The translations under genes were made by a program, and so were the position numbers. From the NCBI GenBank assembly GCA_964563925.1, contig CAZLZD010000112.1, positions 1 to 6,317 on the forward strand: a DNA stretch of 6,317 bases, read 5' to 3'. Each line of letters opens with the position of its first letter. Position 1 is the stretch's first letter. This document shows, piece after piece, positions 1 through 5,824 of the stretch. This DNA comes from JAUILA01 sp964563925. GTDB taxonomy: Bacteria; Bacteroidota; Bacteroidia; Cytophagales; Cyclobacteriaceae. The notes under the pieces are model-generated. The model worked only from the letters and a program-made list of their open reading frames with translations. It had not been told where the DNA came from and made no database searches.

Positions 1-315
1 GCCTGTGTACTGCAGAAGGTCCCTCCTAACAAGATGGAAATAAAGAATATTGCAATAATTGAAGAAATGCAAGGTAAGGGAATCGGACAATTTCTGATAC
101 AAAATATGATTGATCGTGCAGGCAGGGAGGGGTATTCGGAGATACTTATCGGCACAGGTGACGTGTCCTTCAAGCAGCTTTATATTTATCAAAAGGCAGG
201 ATTCGAGGTGAGTGAGATAAAGCATCGGTTTTTTCTTGATAATTATCCGGACCCGATTCTCGTGAACGGGTTGCAGCTGAAACATATGATCCTGTTGCGT
301 AAGGAATTACCATGA
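1..315 (+). CDS. GNAT family N-acetyltransferase, C-terminal part (5' end outside window)
   Basis: The reading frame is open from base 1, and the residues before the first ATG (base 34) already fit the fold. I therefore read this as the last 104 residues of a longer gene, not a 93-residue protein starting at 34. Seen: a strand ending in NKMEIKNIAI, then QGKGIG at residues 24-29 of the visible part. This is the Q/R-x-x-G-x-G/A pyrophosphate loop that binds acetyl-CoA in GNAT enzymes. Next come the following helix, a YIYQKAGF segment typical of GNAT motif B, and a tail with HRFF, DNYPDPI and NG. That tail recalls YesJ-like GNAT proteins. The substrate cannot be told; members acetylate small-molecule amines or protein N-termini. 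GC is about 42% by hand count, clearly below the genes to the right, which may reflect transfer. It converges with the ABC-F gene across an 80-base gap with no clear terminator. Confidence 0.88.
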   Translation, partial: ACVLQKVPPNKMEIKNIAIIEEMQGKGIGQFLIQNMIDRAGREGYSEILIGTGDVSFKQLYIYQKAGFEVSEIKHRFFLDNYPDPILVNGLQLKHMILLRKELP

Positions 316-395
316 CTTGTCTGCCGTTGAGAATTATTCTCCGGATAGACCCTTTCTCGGAAAATTAAGACTTTGTTTGAGGGAGAATTTAATAT

Positions 396-1994
396 CTATG
401 AATATTCATCCAGTGAATATTCATTTTGAAGACCCGCAGAATTTGCAAACGACCCATCATGGGAGACTACCACCAGACAGCCGTTGTATTCCAGAAGGCA
501 TTTCGCGAGCAAATCCATTGAAAAAATATCAAGGTTATTATCCGGTTCATCCAGTAACAAAAGATCCGTGACACGGTCCGTGCCCATTATACAGGCCAGT
601 GATAAGCGCATCAGTTCACCGCCACTCAGTAAACCGGCCTTCTGAAATACGCATTCTCCAATGAATCCGTAACGCGCCAGTCGCAACCGCCTTTGCCCTT
701 CTTCCGGCCTTTGATTAAAATACCGCGAATAATTCTCGTAAATCGTCCATTCCCGGTTAATCAGTCTGAAATCCTGGTCAATGAGTGAGGTATGCCGGGC
801 ATAATTCCGCAGGGATCCGGATTCGGGCACAACGGATCCGTTAAGCGCATGTAGCAGGGTACTTTTTCCGGTTCCGTTCTTCCCGGTTAAATGAATCCGG
901 TCATTACCCCGCCAGTCAAGGGCAAGGCCTGTCTTCCATAATGACCGCCCATTTCGGTAAAAATTCAGATCGCCGGCCTGCACCATCACCCGGGAGGAAT
1001 GATTATCGCCTTCGGGAACATCCGCAATCCATTCTGTGCGTGCAGGCATTTTCTTTCTGAAATCATCCAGTTCTTCGCGGGCTTTTTCCAACGCCTGTTC
1101 CTGGTTTTTCATCGTTTTACCAAGGGCCTTCTCCGAGCTGTTCTTAAGGGTATTCATCATCATCTTGCTCATCCCTCCTTTCGAATTACGCCGGGCGCCT
1201 CTCGACTGATCTTTCCTCTTCATTTCAAGCACCTTCCGGGCCTGGCGCTTCTGGTTTTCAAGCTCATTCAGCTTTTGTGTCCATTCATTGTACGCTCTTC
1301 GGTCCTCTTTCTCCCTCCATTCACGGTACTGATCGTAGCAGCCGCTGAAGCTGATCCATTCCCTGTTCCGGATTTCAAGGATTTGATCCGCGCAGTTTAA
1401 TAACTCCCGGTCGTGACTAACGAACATGATATTCTCCGATGACTCCTTCACCCATTCATAAAGTGCCTGTCTCCCTTCAGCGTCAAGGTGATTCGTTGGT
1501 TCATCCAGCAACAGGATATCGGCTTGATCCTGCGTGCCTGCGGCCAGCCACAGTTTTACGCGTTGGCCGTGACTTAGCGTGCCGATCGGACGGTACAAAT
1601 CCTGCTCCCCGAGCCCAAATGTCTCAAGCGCCCGCATCATACGGAATTCCAGGTCCCAGTCATCGTTAATCCATTCGAGGTCTTCCGGACGTCCGTTTCC
1701 GGAAAGCATGCGTTTCAGGGCCTCCCATTTTGAGTGAAGCTCAAGGGACTGGAGAATGTTCTGATGCGGATCAGGATGATGACGCTGGCTCAGGAAGGCA
1801 GTCCGGCCTGACTTTTCCATTCCCTCCTTGACCGGGATTTCCCCGTGAATAAGCTTCAGGAAGGTGGATTTACCACTTCCGTTATTGCCCACAATGCCAA
1901 GTTTGCCCCCGGACCAGGTAAAATTCTGGTGGCTGAACAGGAGTGTTCCGTCAGGAAAAGAAAATGAAAAGTCTGTAAAGGTTAGTAACGACAT
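396..1994 (-). CDS. ABC-F family ATPase (ribosome-associated, twin ABC domains)
   Basis: A 532-residue soluble protein with two ATP-binding cassettes and no membrane segment, the ABC-F layout. Members act on the ribosome as translation factors or antibiotic-protection proteins rather than as transporters. Seen: domain 1 has Walker A GNNGSGKST (36-44), signature LSHGQ (140-144), Walker B ILLLDEPTNHLD (160-171) and switch VSHD (192-195). A charged, probably helical linker spans about 225-320, with a basic segment KRKDQSRGARR and a methionine-rich turn MSKMMMNTLKN. Domain 2 has Walker A GKNGTGKST (371-379), signature LSGGE (456-460), Walker B LLLLDEPDNNLD (478-489) and SHD (511-513). Domain 2 departs from the usual DEPTNHLD, but the catalytic Glu is kept. 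I chose the ATG at 1994; the frame runs on to a TTG at 2054, but MSLLTFTDFSFSF is the normal start of the first ABC strand. Two terminators lie upstream, so it probably has its own promoter, though I see no convincing -7 box. Whether it is housekeeping or a resistance factor cannot be decided here. Confidence 0.93.
   Translation of the reverse strand: MSLLTFTDFSFSFPDGTLLFSHQNFTWSGGKLGIVGNNGSGKSTFLKLIHGEIPVKEGMEKSGRTAFLSQRHHPDPHQNILQSLELHSKWEALKRMLSGNGRPEDLEWINDDWDLEFRMMRALETFGLGEQDLYRPIGTLSHGQRVKLWLAAGTQDQADILLLDEPTNHLDAEGRQALYEWVKESSENIMFVSHDRELLNCADQILEIRNREWISFSGCYDQYREWREKEDRRAYNEWTQKLNELENQKRQARKVLEMKRKDQSRGARRNSKGGMSKMMMNTLKNSSEKALGKTMKNQEQALEKAREELDDFRKKMPARTEWIADVPEGDNHSSRVMVQAGDLNFYRNGRSLWKTGLALDWRGNDRIHLTGKNGTGKSTLLHALNGSVVPESGSLRNYARHTSLIDQDFRLINREWTIYENYSRYFNQRPEEGQRRLRLARYGFIGECVFQKAGLLSGGELMRLSLACIMGTDRVTDLLLLDEPDNNLDIFSMDLLAKCLLEYNGCLVVVSHDGSFANSAGLQNEYSLDEYS
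398..424. repeat. Two 10-bp palindromes forming an 11-bp hairpin at the ABC-F stop codon
   Basis: TGAATATTCA occurs at 399-408 and again at 414-423. Each copy is its own reverse complement. With one flanking pair, the two copies can form an 11-bp stem around the loop TCCAG (409-413). The hairpin covers the last codons of the ABC-F gene (ending EYSLDEYS) and sits between the converging genes. The stem is AT-rich and only four T follow on the plus strand, so it is at best a weak terminator for the GNAT transcript. It could also simply be a coding repeat. Confidence 0.5.
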
Positions 1995-2116
1995 AACTTG
2001 CCCGTTTGAAGGTGGTACATAGATCCCGGATAGGATCACTGACACGGATGGCAAGTTTTTACTTCATGATATACTCTGTTACGATGTCTTCAAAAAAAAG
2101 GTTTCGGACATCATAC

Positions 2117-2157
2117 AAAAAGAAAAAGCCCGCCCTTTCCGCCTAAGGCGGGAAAGG
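2117..2157 (-). terminator. Second, downstream factor-independent terminator
   Basis: Read on the minus strand, CCTTTCCCGCC, loop TTA and GGCGGAAAGG form a GC-rich stem of ten pairs with one bulged base. GCGGGC and a T-rich run broken by one C follow (complement of 2117-2127). CCCGCC can instead pair with the later GGCGGG, which gives a six-pair stem directly next to the T run. It lies a few bases past the first terminator and upstream of the ABC-F gene, so it should insulate that gene from read-through out of the tRNA and lipoprotein genes. Confidence 0.72.
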
Positions 2158-2164
2158 TGTAAAC

Positions 2165-2203
2165 AAAAAAAAGCCCTGAAGTACAATGAATTGACTTCAG
2201 GGC
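2165..2203 (-). terminator. Factor-independent terminator just after tRNA-Ala
   Basis: On the minus strand GCCCTGAAGT (2203-2194) pairs perfectly with ACTTCAGGGC (2182-2173), giving a ten-pair stem. The loop region CAATTCATTGT can add about three more pairs beyond a bulged T. Eight T follow at once (complement of 2165-2172), then GTTT. It begins four bases past the tRNA discriminator base, so it is the natural end of the tRNA transcript. Confidence 0.88.
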
Positions 2204-2207
2204 GCTG

Positions 2208-2281
2208 TGGAGCCAATGGGAGTCGAACCCACGACCTCTTGACTGCCAGTCAAGCGCTCTAGCCAGCTGAGCTATGGCCCC
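2208..2281 (-). tRNA. tRNA-Ala: tRNA-Ala (anticodon GGC)
   Basis: This 74-base gene folds into a full cloverleaf. The acceptor stem is GGGGCCA with TGGCTCC. The D arm is GCTC/GAGC with loop AGCTGGCTA. The anticodon stem CTTGA/TCAAG encloses loop CTGGCAG, giving anticodon GGC (bases 2245-2247), which reads GCC and GCU codons. The T arm is GTGGG, TTCGACT, CCCAT. The third acceptor pair is G-U, the G3:U70 identity element recognised by alanyl-tRNA synthetase, which supports the anticodon reading independently. The discriminator is A, and CCA is not encoded (CAG follows), so it must be added by the CCA-adding enzyme. It lies 34 bases past the lipoprotein stop codon and has its own -7 box. Confidence 0.97.
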
Positions 2282-2292
2282 TCTTGGGATTG

Positions 2293-2323
2293 CAAATATA
2301 GAGAAATTCTGATTTCTAAAAAG
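2293..2323 (-). promoter_or_regulatory. Promoter of tRNA-Ala (Bacteroidota-type -7 box)
   Basis: The minus strand carries TATATTTG at 2300-2293, a perfect match to the TAnnTTTG -7 box of the Bacteroidota primary sigma factor, ending 11 bases before the tRNA. That implies a very short leader. The -33 region overlaps the last codons of the lipoprotein gene and has only a T-rich stretch (CCTTTTTAG) instead of a clear TTG. A dyad AGAAAT-TCTG-ATTTCT (2302-2317) lies between the two elements. Start-site mapping would test it. Confidence 0.62.
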
Positions 2324-2786
2324 GCCTTCGTGCCGTAATAAATCGCTTTGCGTAATAATCCGTTTCCAGGCTGCTTTCAATCACCCCAAGCGACGAACTG
2401 CTGTGTATAAACCGTACCTGCCCCCGGCTTACCTCGGTCACCATCCCCACATGCGTGATCTGCCTGCGCCGCCGACCGGTCGCAAAAAACACCAGGTCAC
2501 CGGGCTGCAGCTGGTGCCGCTTCACCTTCTCCCCCACTTCGCTCTGCGCCGCCGATGTCCTGGGCAGCTGGTAGCCGACCACGGAAAACGAACTGCACAA
2601 TAACCCCGAACAATCCATTCCGGCCCGGGTCGTACCTCCCCACTTATATGGCGTTCCGGTAAAACTACGGGCCGCACTGATTACCTGCTGGATCTGCTGG
2701 TCCCGCGACGAACGGGTTTTCTGGGTGGCACACGAGGTGATCACCAACAACGACACCATCATAATTGCGCTATAAAAAAGTCTCAT
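2316..2786 (-). CDS. NlpC/P60 (C40) family lipoprotein, putative peptidoglycan endopeptidase
   Basis: A 156-residue secreted lipoprotein. Residues 1-18 are a signal peptide with a basic start (MRLF), a hydrophobic core and a lipobox VITSC, so Cys19 should be lipidated and the protein anchored in a membrane facing the periplasm. A short spacer leads into one NlpC/P60 domain (about 34-156). The expected catalytic residues are Cys59 in MDCSGLL, His112 in THVGMV and His128 in FIHSSS. TPYKWGG and QPGDLVFF are also family hallmarks. Known members cut the D-Glu to diamino-acid bond or peptide cross-links in peptidoglycan. The size and single domain resemble E. coli MepS (Spr), and no SH3 domain is present. 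The start is the only sensible one, because it begins the signal peptide. It is transcribed divergently from the oxidoreductase gene and is followed by tRNA-Ala on the same strand. The exact bond cut is inferred from the family. Confidence 0.93.
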   Translation of the reverse strand: MRLFYSAIMMVSLLVITSCATQKTRSSRDQQIQQVISAARSFTGTPYKWGGTTRAGMDCSGLLCSSFSVVGYQLPRTSAAQSEVGEKVKRHQLQPGDLVFFATGRRRRQITHVGMVTEVSRGQVRFIHSSSSLGVIESSLETDYYAKRFITARRPF

Positions 2787-2814
2787 ACTGCCAGGTTAAA
2801 AAAATAATGGTAGC

Positions 2815-2849
2815 TAAAAGTACCAATATCTTTTCTACAATGTCAAAAA
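2815..2849 (-). promoter_or_regulatory. Promoter of the NlpC/P60 lipoprotein gene
   Basis: On the minus strand TTTTTG (2849-2844) lies 21 bases before TACTTTTA (2822-2815). This fits the Bacteroidota pattern of a TTG -33 element and a TAnnTTTG -7 box, with one mismatch in the last base. The -7 box ends 28 bases before the ATG at 2786. The leader is A/T-rich and lacks a Shine-Dalgarno sequence, as is usual in this phylum. Confidence 0.5.
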
Positions 2850-2862
2850 CATTTTAATTTTC
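2831..2862 (+). promoter_or_regulatory. Possible promoter of the oxidoreductase-asnB unit
   Basis: TAATTTTC (2855-2862) differs from the TAnnTTTG -7 box in one base and ends 28 bases before the ATG at 2891. TTTT (2831-2834) lies 20 bases upstream, where a TTTG -33 element would be expected. It overlaps the lipoprotein promoter on the other strand. The match is weak. Its main support is that a promoter must lie in this 104-bp divergent gap. Confidence 0.3.
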
Positions 2863-2890
2863 CACTTCACACAAAGAACGACCACGGCGG

Positions 2891-5824
2891 ATGGATAGTA
2901 TTCTACTCCAGGAACTCAGCGAATCACTTGACGGAGAATTATTGTATGACGATACCATACGGACGCTCTACGCCACCGATGCCTCCGCATACCGCGAATT
3001 ACCCACCGCCGTCGCCCTTCCCAAATCCGAAGACGACATCCGGAAGCTGATCCTCTTTGCCCGCGAACAAAAATCCTCCCTGATCCCTCGTACGGCGGGA
3101 ACCTCGTTAGCCGGACAGGTCGTCGGCAAGGGCATCGTGGTGGATGTGTCCAAGTACTTCACCCAGATCCAGGAACTCAACAAAGCCGAAAAATGGGTCT
3201 GGGTCCAGCCGGGCGTGATCCGCGATGAACTCAATATGTTCCTCGACGAACACGGTCTCCTGTTCGGACCCGAAACCTCCACGGCCAACCGGGCCATGAT
3301 CGGCGGCATGATCGGCAATAACTCCTGCGGGTCCAACTCCGTCGTCTACGGCAGCACCCGCGACCACCTGCTCGAGGTGGAAGGATTCCTCAGTGACGGC
3401 TCACGCGTCACATTCCGCGACCTGACCCGCGCTGAATTCGAGGTAAAATGCAAACTCGACTCCCTGGAAGGGGCGCTCTACCGGCATATCCGGGACGAAC
3501 TCTCCAACGAAGAAATCCGAAATGAAATCCGGGACCAGTTCCCCAAGCCGGAAATCCCGCGTCGAAATACCGGCTACGCGGTCGACCTGCTTATGGATAC
3601 CGAACCGTTTCTCTCCGGAGCCCGGGCATTCAACTTCTGCAAGCTGATCGCCGGGTCGGAAGGCACCCTCCTGTTCATCACCCGTGCGCGCGTGAATGTG
3701 ATCGACCATCCGCCTGTACACAACGGTCTGCTGTGTGTCCATTTCGAATCGGTCCACGAATCCCTGCTTGGCAACCTGGTCGCACTGAAATACCATCCCT
3801 ATGCCTCCGAGCTCATGGACCATTACATCCTCGAGTGCACCAAGGGAAACATTACCTACCGGCAGTACCGGTTTTTTGTCCAGGGAGACCCGAAAGCCAT
3901 CCTGGTCGTCGAGCTCCGTGCCGACACGGAAGAGGAAGTGCAATCCCTTGCTGACCAATTGACCCAAGACCTGAAAGCACAGAACCTGGGATACCATTAT
4001 CCCCTCATCACCGGTGAGGAAACCAAACTGGTCTGGTCGCTGCGTAAAGCGGGACTCGGTCTGCTCAGTAACATCCCCGGCGACGCCAAGCCGGTACCGG
4101 TGATCGAAGATACTGCCGTGCACGTTGAAGATTTGCCCCAGTATATCGCCGACTTTAACAAGACACTGGAAGAACATGACCTGTTCTGCGTGCATTATGC
4201 CCACGCCGGGTCGGGAGAATTACACCTGCGCCCCATCATCAACCTGAAAACCAAGGACGGCAACCGGCTTTTCCGGCAAATTCTCCAGGATATCGCCGAA
4301 CTTGTGAAAAAATACAAAGGTTCGCTGAGCGGCGAACATGGCGACGGCAGGCTGCGCGGGGAATTCATCCCCTACATGATCGGCAAGAAAAATTATGAGC
4401 TCCTTCGGCGCCTCAAAAAGACCTGGGACCCGATGAATATTTTCAACCCGGGAAAAATCGTGGATACCCCGGCCATGAACAAACAGCTTCGCTATACCCC
4501 CGGGCAACGCACACCGCAATACAACACGGCCTTCAACTTCGACACCTACCAGGGCATATTGCGCAATGCCGAATTATGCAATGGGTCTGGCGACTGCCGC
4601 AAGACACACCATACCGGCGGGGTTATGTGCCCCTCCTACATGGCGACCCGTAATGAAAAAGACACCACCCGGGCGCGGGCTAACATTCTCCGGGAAGTCC
4701 TGACCAACACCAGTGATCAGGAAAACCCGTTCGACAACGAGGAAGTTCTGGATGTTATGGACCTTTGCCTGTCCTGCAAGGGATGCAAGTCGGAATGCCC
4801 GTCCAATGTTGATATCGGCAAGATGAAGGCCGAATACCTTTACCAGTACCAGAAAGCCAACGGCACATCCTTCCGCACGAAGCTCATCGCCAATTATTCC
4901 AAACTCAACAAGCTGGCCGCCAACATGCCGGGGATCTATAACTTTTTCACCCAAAGCAGCTTCCTCTCCCGGCCGGTGAAAAAACTGACGGGGTTTGCCG
5001 ACGGACGGTCGATGCCGCCCCTGCACAGCACGACCCTGGAAAAGTGGATCCGGAAGGAACTAAGCGCGTTGCAGCCAGCAGAACCACAGGGCGAGGTGTG
5101 CCTCTTTATCGACGAATTCACCAATTACAATGACACTCCGGCGGGCATCGCGGCCGTGCGCCTGCTAACAGGCCTGGGGTACCGGGTGGTGGTGGCAAAG
5201 AACGAAGAAAGCGGCAGGTCCTGGATGTCGAAAGGACTGCTTGACAAAGCCCGCGAGCTGGCCCTGAAGAATGTAGAGCTTTATCATGATATTGTCTCGG
5301 AGAATCGACCGCTGGTCGGACTCGAGCCCTCGGCCATTCTCAGTTTTCGCGATGAATACACCGAGCTGCTCCGGGGCGAACCAAGGGATAAAGCTATTCA
5401 GCTCGCCAAAAAGACCTTCCTGTTCGAAGAATTCTTCGTGAAGGAAATGGATGCCGGTCGCATTAAACGGGAGCAATTTAATGAAGTGGCCCAGCGCATC
5501 CGCCTGCACGGCCATTGCCACCAGAAGGCATTGTCGTCCGTGGTACCCACCAAAAAAATGCTGTCCTTTCTGCAGAACCGGGAAGTCCTCACGATTCCTT
5601 CAGGCTGCTGTGGCATGGCCGGAAGCTTCGGCTATGAGGAAGAACATTTTGACATTTCCATGCAGGTAGGCGAACTCGTACTATTCCCGACCATCCGGAA
5701 AGAAGCCGCGGAAACCATCATCGCCGCTCCGGGCACCTCCTGCCGCCACCAGATCAAGGACGGTACGGACCGGCATGCCCTGCACCCTGTTGAAATTGTG
5801 TACAATGCCCTGATTAAAAGCTGA
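2891..5824 (+). CDS. FAD-linked oxidase / Fe-S / CCG-domain fusion, D-2-hydroxyacid (D-2-hydroxyglutarate or D-lactate) dehydrogenase-like
   Basis: A 977-residue cytoplasmic-type flavoprotein that joins what are GlcD-, GlcF- and CCG-like parts in other enzymes. Residues 36-175 are the FAD-binding PCMH domain, with PRTAGTSLAGQ (67-76) and GGMIGNNSCGSNS (138-150). About 280-525 is the FAD-oxidase C-terminal domain. It has WSLRKAG (382-388), HAGSGELH with His438 and His445, and SGEHGDGRLRG with Glu482, the two-His/Glu pattern that binds the active-site metal in D-2-hydroxyglutarate dehydrogenases. NPGK (519-522) closes it. Two ferredoxin-like Cys groups follow: Cys563, 569, 580 and CLSCKGCKSECP with Cys626, 629, 632, 636. 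The C-terminus has LHGHCHQKA (872-880), PSGCCGMAGSFG (903-914) and TSCRHQ (949-954). The length matches the E. coli YdiJ class (about 1000 residues), for which D-2-hydroxyglutarate oxidation is known. Electrons presumably pass from FAD through the clusters to an acceptor I cannot identify. The substrate is inferred. The ATG at 2891 puts the FAD domain at the usual distance. asnB overlaps its stop codon. Confidence 0.92.
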   Translation: MDSILLQELSESLDGELLYDDTIRTLYATDASAYRELPTAVALPKSEDDIRKLILFAREQKSSLIPRTAGTSLAGQVVGKGIVVDVSKYFTQIQELNKAEKWVWVQPGVIRDELNMFLDEHGLLFGPETSTANRAMIGGMIGNNSCGSNSVVYGSTRDHLLEVEGFLSDGSRVTFRDLTRAEFEVKCKLDSLEGALYRHIRDELSNEEIRNEIRDQFPKPEIPRRNTGYAVDLLMDTEPFLSGARAFNFCKLIAGSEGTLLFITRARVNVIDHPPVHNGLLCVHFESVHESLLGNLVALKYHPYASELMDHYILECTKGNITYRQYRFFVQGDPKAILVVELRADTEEEVQSLADQLTQDLKAQNLGYHYPLITGEETKLVWSLRKAGLGLLSNIPGDAKPVPVIEDTAVHVEDLPQYIADFNKTLEEHDLFCVHYAHAGSGELHLRPIINLKTKDGNRLFRQILQDIAELVKKYKGSLSGEHGDGRLRGEFIPYMIGKKNYELLRRLKKTWDPMNIFNPGKIVDTPAMNKQLRYTPGQRTPQYNTAFNFDTYQGILRNAELCNGSGDCRKTHHTGGVMCPSYMATRNEKDTTRARANILREVLTNTSDQENPFDNEEVLDVMDLCLSCKGCKSECPSNVDIGKMKAEYLYQYQKANGTSFRTKLIANYSKLNKLAANMPGIYNFFTQSSFLSRPVKKLTGFADGRSMPPLHSTTLEKWIRKELSALQPAEPQGEVCLFIDEFTNYNDTPAGIAAVRLLTGLGYRVVVAKNEESGRSWMSKGLLDKARELALKNVELYHDIVSENRPLVGLEPSAILSFRDEYTELLRGEPRDKAIQLAKKTFLFEEFFVKEMDAGRIKREQFNEVAQRIRLHGHCHQKALSSVVPTKKMLSFLQNREVLTIPSGCCGMAGSFGYEEEHFDISMQVGELVLFPTIRKEAAETIIAAPGTSCRHQIKDGTDRHALHPVEIVYNALIKS

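Noticed and set aside
329..341. Short dyad GAGAAT-T-ATTCTC in the gap after the GNAT gene
   Set aside because: There is only one unpaired centre base and no T run follows, so it cannot act as a normal terminator; it may be chance.
317..571. 84-codon plus-strand frame after the GNAT gene
   Set aside because: Most of it is antisense to the ABC-F C-terminus, the start is not ATG, and the peptide has no recognisable fold.
999..1400. 133-codon plus-strand frame opposite the ABC-F linker
   Set aside because: It is a shadow of the linker coding region with a biased composition and no motifs.
1995..2054. 20-residue N-terminal extension of the ABC-F protein from a TTG codon
   Set aside because: The ABC domain begins properly at the ATG at 1994, and the extension has no domain features.
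2111..2380. 89-codon minus-strand frame across the terminators and tRNA
   Set aside because: It reads through a clear tRNA gene and two terminators, so it is not a plausible protein gene.
3401..4204. Open frame of 267 codons on the minus strand inside the oxidoreductase gene
   Set aside because: It lies fully antisense to a gene with clear domain motifs, shows no family motif itself, and is expected from GC-rich codon use.
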